A stretch of DNA of 64,000 bases, from the NCBI GenBank assembly GCA_028279185.1, contig JANQSS010000099.1:1-64000 (forward strand), written 5' to 3'. The position numbers and the translations under genes were made by a program. The notes below the pieces were generated by a model that was not told where the DNA came from, did not search any database, and saw only the letters and a list, made by a program, of their open reading frames with translations. Numbering within the stretch: position 1 is the first letter of the stretch; each line of letters begins with the position of its first letter. This DNA comes from Saprospiraceae bacterium. Lineage in GTDB: Bacteria > Bacteroidota > Bacteroidia > Chitinophagales > Saprospiraceae. Positions 19,201 to 27,851 of the stretch are shown here, in pieces.

Positions 19201-19940
19201 TTGATCCTGCGGGTAGCTTATCCGATTTCAGCGGTCGTACGGGATCCGAATTTACACTTGTTGTTGAGGATAAAAATGCAGGTTTTGGTGGTCGTATAGA
19301 CTCTTGGAAATTCGAGATATGTGCAGATGCCAGCCCTGAGAAACCTCTGCTGGTTAATGCAGATTCGATTCACATGCCAATACTCACTAGCCGAACAGTA
19401 TCTATGTCAAAATTAGAAGTGACACATAGTCAATATGCTGCCAATGAGATTACGATTACTATTGTCGAGTATCCAAATTTTGGACAACTCTTACTCGATG
19501 GTGTGCCTATTGCTGCCGGAGCACAAATGACCATGCAGGATGTTAGCGATAATAAATTAACCTATCAACACCAACAAAATTTTGCAGCCATAGATGACTT
19601 TTCATTCATCGCCACGGATCCAGGAGGTGGTTTTTTAGGTACACCGGAAATTCGATTTTTTGTTGGTATTTCGTCTACAGAGAACCCCTTCCCGGCAGGA
19701 TCTGAAATTACTTTGTATCCAAATCCGGTTCGAGATAATTTTGTTCTCAAACTTTCCGGAGACAATTTGTTAATTGACAATATTTCAGTCTACACCATTC
19801 AGGGCAAACAAGTACGTTTTATATCTGAAATTAATAGTTCACAACAATTCCTTGAAGCCTCCGATTTGGCCCCAGGAATGTACTTAGTCAATGTTCAATC
19901 AGGAATATATTCAACGACAATTAAATTGCTGAAGCAATAG
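16263..19940 (+). CDS. Secreted reprolysin-like (M12B) metalloprotease with type A T9SS tail, paralogue 2
   Basis: The likely start is the ATG at 16263 or the one at 16269; both sit just before a signal peptide (MKKFILYFIIIQFG...SYAQ), whereas the longer frame begins at a TTG (16233). The zinc motif HEMGHQFNANH begins at 17331 (about residue 355-357), with Met-turn TIMSYAG. The layout matches the preceding gene throughout: prodomain, catalytic domain, Ig/FN-like modules, P-domain-like module, cadherin-like segment and Por_Secre_tail (LYPNPVRDNFVLKL). It differs by a short insertion rich in Cys, Ala and Gln before the active site. The pair clearly arose by tandem duplication. A strong bidirectional terminator follows at 19983-20024. 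Confidence 0.9.
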   Translation: MSMKKFILYFIIIQFGFLQSYAQINIWDLATETEVLTRTNGERYTNPSEFGMFKTNVQDLRAELAGVPHERQLSARNSYATFDFPLPDGSFRAFKMVEYDIVEAGLARKFPHIKAYTGFDDKSHSVIHLNLTKDQVFGVIREGSKTYYIDPYFRNNGQYYVSYDIKFDQPQDEQFYCGLDEYDNQELVDLEINDLTGQKGLDNKRGEAFVLKEYRLAVAATFGFTDFYGGTVQGALDGITTIVNRINSVFERDNAIRFVLIANNDEVIFTTTADDPFDAIATGDQASFLGINQTLMTSTIGVTNYDVGHVFNVKANSNSGQGIAQRPCACQANSKARGSSARPSPQGDAFTISIVCHEMGHQFNANHTMYHCQNVNLNTAYEPGSGTTIMSYAGICPNPANVQNVTDDYFHSISVQQIRNYSNQIPCGQSVDFGNTHPDAILDYPNPVYIPVSTPFKLEGNATDLETPDAITYCWEQIDRGTRSGWDDNPWDIDSPQGNEALFRSRPPVPEPYRYFPALPVTVNQSNYLFEQLPDYARSMKFRMTVRDNAPENGGVDWAVMDVEVIDNSDAGKFEITNFNVRDTILNGDYVEVTWEVADTDMPPINTECVDIYLSVDGGTSFPILVKSRTANDGSTYVNIPDTSARRFRFMVAAADNIYFDVSNRSGLLMPDSLNERIGLSYIDTKYQVCAPDVVELDVTTMGLGGYDGMIDLTYTGTLPDGASAIFTPASVSAGETSRLTVDLAGVTQGGIFDIEFEASGQNVATQSRTLDMVVNTANFSQLTHISPMNGMSGVSALPILEWNTVADALSYSVELSDVADFSNILFSTSGLTTGSVAPGIMLEAGGVYFWRVIPRNGCGEIDINRVSSFQVKTVDCNEFEYSGSALVIPGSSAFLGEMPINIGSAQTVDDINITQIAGFHQASNQLEFSLVGPDDVTVLCLAAGSCEFNNDLDFGFDDDAEGVLPDCFNFNTFNEGTLFDPAGSLSDFSGRTGSEFTLVVEDKNAGFGGRIDSWKFEICADASPEKPLLVNADSIHMPILTSRTVSMSKLEVTHSQYAANEITITIVEYPNFGQLLLDGVPIAAGAQMTMQDVSDNKLTYQHQQNFAAIDDFSFIATDPGGGFLGTPEIRFFVGISSTENPFPAGSEITLYPNPVRDNFVLKLSGDNLLIDNISVYTIQGKQVRFISEINSSQQFLEASDLAPGMYLVNVQSGIYSTTIKLLKQ

Positions 19941-19982
19941 TAGAAATGATATAGTCCACTTCTTGGCCAAAAGAAGTTTTTT

Positions 19983-20024
19983 AAAAAGCGTTATGCTCGT
20001 GTTAGTCCGGGCATAACGCTTTTT
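19983..20024. terminator. Bidirectional rho-independent terminator
   Basis: A 14-bp perfect stem (AAAAAGCGTTATGC/GCATAACGCTTTTT) with A- and T-runs at both ends, between convergent genes (the protease ending at 19940 and the MATE gene ending at 20032). It serves both strands. Confidence 0.93.
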
Positions 20025-20031
20025 CATTACT

Positions 20032-21408
20032 CTACCGGATTTCTTCCCATCCACGATGTCGATACCATAAAAACTGCAATAGTCCGCGTGATATCAGGAA
20101 CAGAAAAAATGCAGCCCAAACTCGGTGATTACCCAGGAAAGATGGCATTAAATAATATGTCGCGATGTAAATAACAAATGCCAATATCATACAGTTACGC
20201 ATAGCAATAGATGCTGTTAGTCCAACAAATATTCCGTCCCATATGTAACATCCAAAGCCGACAATTGGCATGATGATCATCCAAAAAAAGAACTGCTCTG
20301 CCAAGACCTTTATTTGTCCGTCATCGCTTTCCATGAATAGCGCAAATATTTCATCAGCGAATAAACCATAGCTTAGGGAAAATAAAATGGCAAAAATCAA
20401 TCCCCAAATCATATTCCAATTGATTGCCAATCTCAATTGATCACCATCACGTGCTCCTTTGTATTTTCCAACGAGGCTTTCTGCCGCATAGGCAAATCCA
20501 TCGATAGCATACGACATCCAATTTAAAAATTGCAGAAAAACAACATTAACGGCTAACATTTGAGGTCCTGCCTCTTCCGAAAAACGAAAAATCAATAAAA
20601 ATGCCGTAGAAAGAAATAAGGTTCGAATAAAAATATCTTTATTGACATGCAACAATCTATTCATGCCCGAAAGCATAGACTTTGCCTGCAACGTCATCTT
20701 TTTAAAAAAATGCCCATAGCGACCGGTGAGAATTACAAAGCAAAAAAACAGCCCCAGGTATTGGGCAAGTACTGTTCCCCATGCCACGCCGGCTATACCC
20801 ATACCCAGTTGCCGAACAAAGTAAAAGCTAACGACAATGTTTATGATATTAATAAATATGGTTACATATAGCGGAAATCGAGCATTTTGCATCCCAAATA
20901 ACCAGCCCATCAAAACCATTAATAGTAAGGATGCCGGTGCGGCCCATATCCGGATTGAAAAATAGAGCCATATTTGATCTAGAGCTGCGGACTCAGATCC
21001 CATGATAACTGTAGTCAACTTAAACAAGGGTACTTGCAATAAGACGAAAAGTATACTTATGACAATACCTAGAAACCCTGCTTTAATCAGCACAGTCGTA
21101 AATTCAGTTTGATCTTTACGTCCGAAGGCTTGTGCCGTAAGACCAGTTGTTCCCATTCTCAAAAATCCCATATTCCAATACAAGAAGTTGAATACCATGC
21201 TCCCCACCCCCACCGCTGCGACGGCCATTGGCGACAATTGTCCCATTAAATAGGTATCCACCGAACTAATCAGTGGGACTGAAACGTTACTGATAACATT
21301 CGGCACGGCCAATGCTCGAATTTCGCGGTTAATTTTGGCGACCTTTGACTTCATTGTCATAGCTATCATAGAAATCGTCTTGAATGTTGTTTGCGGCACA
21401 TCATACAA
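20032..21408 (-). CDS. MATE family multidrug/metabolite exporter (DinF-like)
   Basis: Up to 458 residues; the start is uncertain, and the Met at about 21357 (MTMKSKVAKINREI) gives a more usual N terminus. About 12 hydrophobic segments in two repeated halves match the MATE fold. The N-terminal signature is LAVPNVISNVSVPLISSVDT, followed by a GxTGLTAQAFG motif. MATE proteins export cationic drugs or metabolites using a Na+ or H+ gradient across the inner membrane. The gene stands alone and shares the bidirectional terminator with the convergent protease gene. Substrate not predictable. Confidence 0.9.
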   Translation of the reverse strand: MYDVPQTTFKTISMIAMTMKSKVAKINREIRALAVPNVISNVSVPLISSVDTYLMGQLSPMAVAAVGVGSMVFNFLYWNMGFLRMGTTGLTAQAFGRKDQTEFTTVLIKAGFLGIVISILFVLLQVPLFKLTTVIMGSESAALDQIWLYFSIRIWAAPASLLLMVLMGWLFGMQNARFPLYVTIFINIINIVVSFYFVRQLGMGIAGVAWGTVLAQYLGLFFCFVILTGRYGHFFKKMTLQAKSMLSGMNRLLHVNKDIFIRTLFLSTAFLLIFRFSEEAGPQMLAVNVVFLQFLNWMSYAIDGFAYAAESLVGKYKGARDGDQLRLAINWNMIWGLIFAILFSLSYGLFADEIFALFMESDDGQIKVLAEQFFFWMIIMPIVGFGCYIWDGIFVGLTASIAMRNCMILAFVIYIATYYLMPSFLGNHRVWAAFFLFLISRGLLQFLWYRHRGWEEIR

Positions 21409-21578
21409 AAGCCTAAATTAGCGCGAATTTTCGGCGAATTGAGCAATGAATTGCCTGAAACATGATATGAAGATGGGAAGCAGTCTCCCAGAATGATTTT
21501 TGTCGGTTCCTCTCACTTTGTAAACTGATAGTAATCATCGGACTGACGACGGCACATCGAACTGGTGCAGTGAAACAA

Positions 21579-22394
21579 ATGAAAAATTTATTTCAATTTT
21601 TAATTAGTAAGACGTTTTGGAAACATGTTGCATTCATGGCCGTGTTGTCATTGATATTGATTTTTCTTATCAATATATGGTTAAAGCAATACACACGTCA
21701 TGGCCAGAAAGTACAATTACCAAATTTTGTCGACTTACAACTAACTGATGCAAGGCGCGTTGCGCAAGAAAATAATTTTCAATTAATCGTTACCGATTCA
21801 GTTCATATCGTGGGCAAGCATGGGTCGATAATATTGAATCAGAATCCTGAGGCAGCGTTTGAAGTAAAAGAAGGGCGGAAGGTGTATGTAACCGTGACAA
21901 AACACGCAGCTGAGATGGTTGATATAAAATCACTTCCGGTTCTCTATGGGAAAAACTATGAACGCAAAAAACGCGAACTGGCCATTGGACATGAAATAAA
22001 ATCGGTCGTTGTCGGCTCTGTGTATGATATTGGGCCTGAAGGACATATTATGCAGGTTATATTTGAGAACGACACGATAATTACCAGAAAAAAACGCGTT
22101 CGAAATCTCGAAATTCCACGCGGAGGAACGTTAAAATTTATTTTATCTAAGCAGTCTGGTGGACGTGTTGAAATACCCGATTTGGTTTGTCAATCTTATC
22201 AAGCTGCTAAATTTTTACTTTCAGGATACAAGTTGCGTGCAGGAGAGGCTAATGCGGATGCCACTGTTGAGGATTTTGACGAGGCCTATGTTTATAAGCA
22301 ATTGCCTGCCTTTAATGAGGGTGAACGAGTCCCAATGGGCACCGAATTTATTTTATTTCTGACCCAGGACATGCCGGCGGAGTGTGACAATTGA
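21579..22394 (+). CDS. PASTA-domain membrane-anchored protein
   Basis: About 271 residues from the ATG at 21579; a GTG at 21570 is an alternative. One N-terminal transmembrane helix (about 15-35) is followed by about three PASTA modules (starting VQLPNFVDLQLTDARR, VDIKSLPVLYGKNYER and VEIPDLVCQSYQAAK). PASTA domains bind peptidoglycan or muropeptides in penicillin-binding proteins and kinases, but here no catalytic domain is attached. This stand-alone architecture is common in Bacteroidota; the protein should face the periplasm and sense or bind cell wall. The rhodanese gene follows after about 65 bases. Confidence 0.85.
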   Translation: MKNLFQFLISKTFWKHVAFMAVLSLILIFLINIWLKQYTRHGQKVQLPNFVDLQLTDARRVAQENNFQLIVTDSVHIVGKHGSIILNQNPEAAFEVKEGRKVYVTVTKHAAEMVDIKSLPVLYGKNYERKKRELAIGHEIKSVVVGSVYDIGPEGHIMQVIFENDTIITRKKRVRNLEIPRGGTLKFILSKQSGGRVEIPDLVCQSYQAAKFLLSGYKLRAGEANADATVEDFDEAYVYKQLPAFNEGERVPMGTEFILFLTQDMPAECDN

Positions 22395-22459
22395 ATTAAT
22401 TATAAAAGGTTTTCGGGTGGTGGACTTAGTCCTCTCGCCCGTTGGACAAAAAAGTATTT

Positions 22460-22768
22460 ATGAATATTTCGGTAACAGAACTAAAAGCAAAATTGGCTAC
22501 TGACGAGCAAATTTCACTCATTGATGTTCGCGAACAATATGAACATGATGAATATAACATTGGTGGTCAATTAATTCCGATTGGCTCATTGACTGCAGCT
22601 ATCCCTAATTTGGAATTGGAAAAAGATGAGACAATTGTTGTTTATTGTAGATCAGGAAATAGGTCTATGATGGGGCAACACCTGTTCAAAGCCGCAGGAT
22701 TTTCAACTGTATTAAATTTAGAGGGTGGAATGCTAGCATGGCAAGAAATGGAGAATAATACAAAATAA
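22460..22768 (+). CDS. Single-domain rhodanese-like protein
   Basis: About 102 residues from the ATG at 22460; an upstream TTG at 22442 is less likely. It has the full rhodanese fold signatures LIDVREQYEHDEYNIGG and the active-site loop CRSGNRS with catalytic Cys, then LEGGMLAW. Such proteins transfer sulfane sulfur (for example from thiosulfate or a persulfide carrier) to an acceptor. There is no signal peptide, so it is cytoplasmic. The physiological partner is unknown. Confidence 0.9.
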   Translation: MNISVTELKAKLATDEQISLIDVREQYEHDEYNIGGQLIPIGSLTAAIPNLELEKDETIVVYCRSGNRSMMGQHLFKAAGFSTVLNLEGGMLAWQEMENNTK

Positions 22769-22818
22769 TATTTCATTCGTGCGACCTCCATTCTGGCCTA
22801 TTGGTTTAAAACAATGGA

Positions 22819-24039
22819 TTAATTTTCAAATTCTATTGTATAAATAACTTCTCCGATCGTATTGGCATCGATTACGTTCCAAGTGGGACCATCTTTAATT
22901 AATCGGATCGCTTCTTCATCGCAACCATAGCCTAAACTTTGTAAAATTCTAAAATCAAATAATTCGCCGTTGGGAAGCACCTTAAATTTTACGACGACTT
23001 CACCTTCAATATTGTTCGACCTGGCGCTTACAGGATATTTCAAATTGCGCTTTATGTACTTAGCATATTTTTTAAATCCCTTATCCGGTTCTGCAATAGA
23101 AGTCTGAACAGTGGCTTCAGCCTTAGAAGCCGTTGCGTCACGCTCTTTCTTTTTACGTGCATCCTCATTTTGTGATAACATGTCCGCGTTGCTATCATCT
23201 ATGGACTCCAGACTATAATCCGAGATGGCCACTTCATTTAACTCAACTCCCGGACTCAATTGAAATTGGAGGTCCTTTCCCAATCCTATCGAAAAGGTTG
23301 AAGATTCAAAACCGGTATAGTTCACAATTGCTATTGAGTCTGTCGACCGCAATTCTACTGCAAATTTTCCATCGAAATCAGTCGTGATAGCTGCTTCATT
23401 ATTCGGGAAATAGACATTCGCGCCGATAAGCGGTTCTCCCGATTCATCGGTAACCTTGCCAGAGACGATCCCTGGGCTGACCATACGACGTTTTGTGGAT
23501 GGATTCGTTATTGGAATCTTAGTGCGTCTTGATGGTATGTCCTTCTTGTTTTTGCCCAGTACTTGCGACTCGATGTTATCGGGTGTTTTAAGTGGTGCCT
23601 TTTCTTCAGAAACTTCGTCATTCTCACCTTGCTCACTTTGTATATCGTTTTCAATCTTTGGTACTAATTCTTGCCCATGCGATTGCACTTGCTCCCCACT
23701 TTGGTCGACCCGAGCCAGTATATCTTTTTCTCCTGCCTTCGGTTGAAGTAAGAAATAACCGGCCGCAGCGAGCAAAAAGATTGCTGCTGTGGACAGCATG
23801 AAAACTGGAATTCTAGGACTTGATTGCTCCGTCTTAAATTCTTTTTCCAAACGTTGCAAATGATGATCCACATAAATTTTTGCGTGACCTGCATAACCGT
23901 CTACTGCATCACGTAGGAAAGGATCACGTCTTAAATCATCCTCAAACTGTCGCGCTATGGATGCCTTCATATCACCAGCCAGATATCGCTGAATATCATC
24001 CTGCGACCATTGTCTACTATGATTTGATTGATCAGCCAT
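22819..24039 (-). CDS. Membrane protein fusing an anti-sigma-like N terminus, a carboxypeptidase-regulatory-like domain and a TonB C-terminal domain
   Basis: I start at the ATG at 24039 (MADQSNHSRQW, about 406 residues), which overlaps the sigma-factor 3' end by 8 bases. The N-terminal 60 residues (IQRYLAGDMKASIARQFEDDL...) resemble the cytoplasmic part of Bacteroidota anti-sigma factors but show no zinc-binding HxxxCxxC. A single transmembrane helix (about 78-95), a charged linker, a CarboxypepD_reg-like beta domain (about 190-270, GKVTDESGEPLIGANVYF) and a TonB C-terminal domain (about 320-405, YPVSARSNNIEGEVVVKF) follow. It probably restrains the ECF sigma factor while contacting an outer-membrane TonB-dependent partner through its periplasmic part. 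The role is inferred. Confidence 0.78.
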   Translation of the reverse strand: MADQSNHSRQWSQDDIQRYLAGDMKASIARQFEDDLRRDPFLRDAVDGYAGHAKIYVDHHLQRLEKEFKTEQSSPRIPVFMLSTAAIFLLAAAGYFLLQPKAGEKDILARVDQSGEQVQSHGQELVPKIENDIQSEQGENDEVSEEKAPLKTPDNIESQVLGKNKKDIPSRRTKIPITNPSTKRRMVSPGIVSGKVTDESGEPLIGANVYFPNNEAAITTDFDGKFAVELRSTDSIAIVNYTGFESSTFSIGLGKDLQFQLSPGVELNEVAISDYSLESIDDSNADMLSQNEDARKKKERDATASKAEATVQTSIAEPDKGFKKYAKYIKRNLKYPVSARSNNIEGEVVVKFKVLPNGELFDFRILQSLGYGCDEEAIRLIKDGPTWNVIDANTIGEVIYTIEFEN

Positions 24040-24631
24040 TTTTCTGCTTTCGTTCAACACATTTTTTCAAGTTTCGTCTGCCATTTTGCAGATAGGAGCG
24101 TACTTGACTTACTTCTCCCTCTATTAACGAAGCTATTTCCACGTAGGTTTTATTCTGATAATAGAATAATTCGACGCTTTTGCGTTGCAAGTCATCCAAC
24201 TCTTCCATGCAATCATCCATCATAGTGTGGCGACGTTCTCGTTCTTGCACTTTATCATTGTCATCATCAATAAGATGCATTTGATCTCTATTTTGCACAA
24301 ATGCCTGATCAAATGATACTGTTCGTTTGCCTGTTAGTTTCCTGATCTCTCCTAAACAGTGATTTTTTGATAAGACGTAGAGCCAAGGCTTGAATCGCTT
24401 TATTTGATGGGTCAGAGCCTTGTCAACTACCTTTTGATAGATATCCATAGTGTAGTCCTCCGCTTCACGTACATCGGGAGTATAGCGGAGACATACACCA
24501 TATATCAACTGGACATATCGTCCAAATAGTTGAGCAATATATTTCTGGTTTTTGGTCCGTTTATAGCGATCGAGCAAGTCCTCGTCTGATCGATCTCCCA
24601 GTCCCATACTATGTAGAATATTAAATGCCAA
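24032..24631 (-). CDS. ECF-type RNA polymerase sigma factor
   Basis: 199 residues with sigma-70 region 2 (about 25-95, RYVQLIYGVCLRY, AEDYTMDIYQKV, FKPWLYVLSKN) and region 4 (about 135-190, LDDLQRKSVELFYYQNKTYVEIA, QVRSYLQNGRRNLKK). It directs transcription of a small regulon when released from its anti-sigma partner, which is the overlapping downstream gene. It diverges from the VWA-domain gene with a 76-base gap, a likely target promoter. Confidence 0.92.
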   Translation of the reverse strand: MAFNILHSMGLGDRSDEDLLDRYKRTKNQKYIAQLFGRYVQLIYGVCLRYTPDVREAEDYTMDIYQKVVDKALTHQIKRFKPWLYVLSKNHCLGEIRKLTGKRTVSFDQAFVQNRDQMHLIDDDNDKVQERERRHTMMDDCMEELDDLQRKSVELFYYQNKTYVEIASLIEGEVSQVRSYLQNGRRNLKKCVERKQKNG

Positions 24632-24707
24632 TCTAATGCAAGGTAAAATTTTAACAGTTTCTCATGTGCAATCCGCCTTTCGCTGACATCTAGTAAGAAA
24701 AAATGTT

Positions 24708-26579
24708 ATGAAACAACACTGCATGCTTTTCATTTTATCACTTTGCGCACTGAGTTTTTCATTCAAAGACAACGCCGAATTTAAGGGTAAAGTTATTGAC
24801 GATCAAACCGGAGAGGCTATTATTATGGCCAACATTGTACATATTCCGACTAATACTAAAACGCAATCGGATTTCGATGGAAATTTTACATTTCCATTCT
24901 TACCCGAAATAGGCGACCAAATTGTAGTCACATATGTCGGATATGAAAAAGCACAATTAACCGTTACGAATCAACTTTCATGTGTAATTCGATTGAAATC
25001 ACATACTAATTTGGATGAGTCCATAGAGATAAAATTCAAAAATGAGGCCGAACAATTAGGACAAGAACGAATGACGTCAAGCCCCCCGAGACCTGCCACC
25101 GCATATCTAAATACACACTATTATGAACCTCGACGTCATTCACTAAGTTCAGAGTCATATGAAAGTATTAATGAAAATGAATTTTTGTCTGCCGCAGATA
25201 AGCCTCTTTCTACCTTTTCCATAGATGTTGACGGGGCCTCGTATTCCAACGTTCGAAGATTTATTAACCAAGGTCAAAAGCCTCCGGTGGATGCCGTACG
25301 AATCGAAGAATTTATTAATTATTTTAATTATGATTACAACGTTCGCTCCAAGGGAAAACCATTTGGCGTAGTAAGTGAACTTGGTTCATGTCCCTGGAAT
25401 GAAAAACATCAATTACTTCACATAGGAATAAAAGGTCGCGAAGTGGATACCGAAAATATTCCGGCATCAAATCTCGTATTTTTAATCGACGTTTCTGGGA
25501 GTATGAATCAATCAAATAAACTTCCTCTATTAATCCAATCTTTTAAAATGCTTGTTAATCAAATGCGCGAACAAGATAAAATTGCACTGGTGACGTATGC
25601 CGGCCGAGCCGGAGTTGTTTTGGAACCCACCTCAGGAGCAAATAAAGTTGCTATTCATGACGCTCTAGACCGCCTGCGTGCAGGCGGTAGCACTGCAGGT
25701 GCGCAAGGCATAAAGACAGCATACGATCTGGCTAAACAACATTTTATAAAAAACGGAAATAATCGTGTCATATTGGCCACTGACGGTGACTTTAATGTTG
25801 GTATTAGTAGCGATAAAGATCTTGTCAACTTGATAGAAGAAAAAAGAAAGGACAATATATTTTTAAATGTTCTTGGCTTCGGCATGGGAAATTACAAAGA
25901 AAGTAAAATGCAAAAACTCGCAAATAGTGGAAATGGTAGTCATAGCTACATAGATAATATCCACGAGGCACGAAAAGTTTTTGTAGATGAATTGCAAGGA
26001 ACGCTATTCACAATCGCTAAGGATATTAAAATTCAAATCGAATTTAATCCGACTTATGTTTCGCATTATCGATTGATCGGATATGAGAATCGACTTCTTC
26101 GTGATCGGGATTTTAATGATGATACAAAAGATGCGGGCGAAATAGGTGCTGGTCATTCAGTTACCGCACTGTATGAAATTGTTCCTGTGGGAACCACATC
26201 TAACATTAACAATGTTGACCCCCTTAAGTATCAAAAAAACAATACTATAATTAAAGGAAGTAAAAATGGCGAGATGGCGACCTTGAAAATGCGCCATAAA
26301 TCACCTGAAGGAAATATAAGTGAACGACAAGTTTGGATTATTGAATCCAGCCAATTCACAAAGAATTTATCGAATAATTATTATTGGTCAGCTGCGATGG
26401 CTTGTTTCGGAATGGCTTTACGTAATTCTGATCACTTGGCTAATGGGTCTTATTCGATGGCCGAAACGCTGGCTCTTAAAGGAAAAGGTGAGGACAAATG
26501 GGGATATCGAACTGAAGCTTTGAATATTATTCGCTCTGCTGACGCGCTGTTTGGAACGACAGCAGTCGGACAAGAATAG
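24708..26579 (+). CDS. YfbK-like von Willebrand factor A protein with N-terminal carboxypeptidase-regulatory-like domain
   Basis: 623 residues. The signal peptide (1-20) is followed by a CarboxypepD_reg-like domain (about 24-105, GKVIDDQTGEAIIMANI), a linker, the YfbK N-terminal domain (about 160-245, TFSIDVDGASYSNVRRFI), a VWA domain with an intact MIDAS DVSGS at residues 261-265, and a C-terminal YfbK/DUF3520-like region (about 435-620). VWA domains bind partners through Mg2+ at the MIDAS. It shares the CarboxypepD_reg-like module with the anti-sigma/TonB fusion on the other side of the sigma gene, which links the three genes into one envelope-sensing unit. A terminator follows at 26613-26645. 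Confidence 0.88.
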   Translation: MKQHCMLFILSLCALSFSFKDNAEFKGKVIDDQTGEAIIMANIVHIPTNTKTQSDFDGNFTFPFLPEIGDQIVVTYVGYEKAQLTVTNQLSCVIRLKSHTNLDESIEIKFKNEAEQLGQERMTSSPPRPATAYLNTHYYEPRRHSLSSESYESINENEFLSAADKPLSTFSIDVDGASYSNVRRFINQGQKPPVDAVRIEEFINYFNYDYNVRSKGKPFGVVSELGSCPWNEKHQLLHIGIKGREVDTENIPASNLVFLIDVSGSMNQSNKLPLLIQSFKMLVNQMREQDKIALVTYAGRAGVVLEPTSGANKVAIHDALDRLRAGGSTAGAQGIKTAYDLAKQHFIKNGNNRVILATDGDFNVGISSDKDLVNLIEEKRKDNIFLNVLGFGMGNYKESKMQKLANSGNGSHSYIDNIHEARKVFVDELQGTLFTIAKDIKIQIEFNPTYVSHYRLIGYENRLLRDRDFNDDTKDAGEIGAGHSVTALYEIVPVGTTSNINNVDPLKYQKNNTIIKGSKNGEMATLKMRHKSPEGNISERQVWIIESSQFTKNLSNNYYWSAAMACFGMALRNSDHLANGSYSMAETLALKGKGEDKWGYRTEALNIIRSADALFGTTAVGQE

Positions 26580-26612
26580 TGTCACAGATAGATAGGCGTT
26601 AAGTTAAAGAAG

Positions 26613-26645
26613 AAAAGACTCGGTTTAATCAAATCGAGTCTTTTT
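26613..26645. terminator. Bidirectional rho-independent terminator
   Basis: A 10-bp stem AAAAGACTCG/CGAGTCTTTT with a 12-base loop and T-runs on both strands, between the convergent VWA and PorG-like genes. Confidence 0.92.
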
Positions 26646-26648
26646 GTT

Positions 26649-27524
26649 TTAATAGCTGCGGCGTTTTGGTTTTTTCTTCACAGTTGGCCTCGAAATCGGA
26701 GGACATTTGACCCGGCCAAAATAGTACGCAATTCCGATCATAGCAAAATTGTAGGAGTCGTTGTTTTTACTATTTCCGCGTTGCAACCCGGCCTGTCCAA
26801 TGGGTGCATCGGGATCGGATCGATCCGACAAAGCAACGGCAATTGGGCCTCGCTCTATGGCCAGAGTTGCGGCGTCAGGATATACTTCACTGACATCATC
26901 CAGGTAATCCGTGAACAAAAATCGGCCGCTCAATTCAAGATTCATACTCCAATAATAATTAAGATCCCATTTCAATCCACCTCCATAGGCCAATCCAAGG
27001 TTGAACAGGCTGTATTCGTCACCAATACTTTGTCCTTCTGTTCCAAATTGTTGTAAACTATATGTCGTACCATTCAATTCCGTCAATGGATTGTATTTGT
27101 ATGCGCTGAAACCCGCGAAAATATACGGTGTAAAAAATCGATCACGTGATCCATGGATATAAGGAAAGAAATTGAATTCGAGCTGGCAGGTCGCATCCCA
27201 AACGTTCGAAAAGAAATCCAAGTTGCGAGCACGTCTAAAGGCATTTGGAGAAGAACTGTCGTCGCCTTTAATTCGACCGTAGTACAATCCCAGTTTCACG
27301 GATATACGTTCGTCAAAATTGTACCGCCCATAAATGTTTGCTGCAGGTCCGGGCTTAGAAAGATCAAACTGAGGATTCAGATCACCGAAGTAATACGCTG
27401 CGCCCAAATTCACGCCAACTTCTGCACCCTTTTGCGCATGTATTGGTAGAGCTGAACAGCCTATCAGCATGCCGATAATGAGGCATTTAACGATCCATAA
27501 ATTATTCTTGCAGTCTTTATCCAT
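26649..27524 (-). CDS. PorG-like (DUF6089) outer-membrane beta-barrel protein, putative T9SS component
   Basis: 291 residues with a signal peptide (about 1-30, ending PIHAQ) and the family's start GAEVGVNLGAAYYFGDLNP. Repeated amphipathic beta strands and a closing IGIAYYFGR follow, with a basic, Lys/Arg-rich tail. DUF6089 proteins include PorG, an outer-membrane T9SS component. Whether this copy works in T9SS is inferred from family and from the abundant T9SS cargo in the window. A -7 element lies 63 bases upstream and the gene is monocistronic. Confidence 0.78.
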   Translation of the reverse strand: MDKDCKNNLWIVKCLIIGMLIGCSALPIHAQKGAEVGVNLGAAYYFGDLNPQFDLSKPGPAANIYGRYNFDERISVKLGLYYGRIKGDDSSSPNAFRRARNLDFFSNVWDATCQLEFNFFPYIHGSRDRFFTPYIFAGFSAYKYNPLTELNGTTYSLQQFGTEGQSIGDEYSLFNLGLAYGGGLKWDLNYYWSMNLELSGRFLFTDYLDDVSEVYPDAATLAIERGPIAVALSDRSDPDAPIGQAGLQRGNSKNNDSYNFAMIGIAYYFGRVKCPPISRPTVKKKPKRRSY

Positions 27525-27851
27525 ATATTATTCTAGGATGTGGCAGTATAACTATGAGGTGGGGTATTTATTGTCATACGGCGCCGCAAAAGTAGTAACC
27601 GTTTTTAAGAAAAGCGTTGTTTTGTATCCGAGTTTGAAAAATGAGTAATATCACTCGACTTCTAGCCTGGAAAATTGAGATTATACGACTCAAAAATGCT
27701 GTAGACATCAAATCAATCAAATATTAAATTTATCGTACTGAGCAGTACGGCTTACTGTATGAACGAATTAACTAAACCAATTCATTCTTTATCAATGAAT
27801 TACACATTAAAAAAATTTTATGTTATTTTATGGTTCTCCTGTGCGAAAGGT
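27525..27851. other. 327-base intergenic region
   Basis: I see no gene. It holds the -7 element at 27587-27594 and otherwise AT-rich sequence, including a short CGTACTGAGCAGTACG palindrome near 27735-27750. Confidence 0.5.
27587..27594 (-). promoter_or_regulatory. Bacteroidetes -7 element (TACTTTTG) for the PorG-like gene
   Basis: An exact TAnnTTTG match, 62 bases upstream of the ATG at 27524 and followed by CGGCGCC. No -33 TTTG at standard spacing. Confidence 0.55.

Noticed and set aside
25671..25690. GC-rich palindrome resembling the 21-base inserts, inside the VWA gene
   Set aside because: It encodes the conserved RLRAGGSTAG part of the VWA family, so protein constraint explains it.
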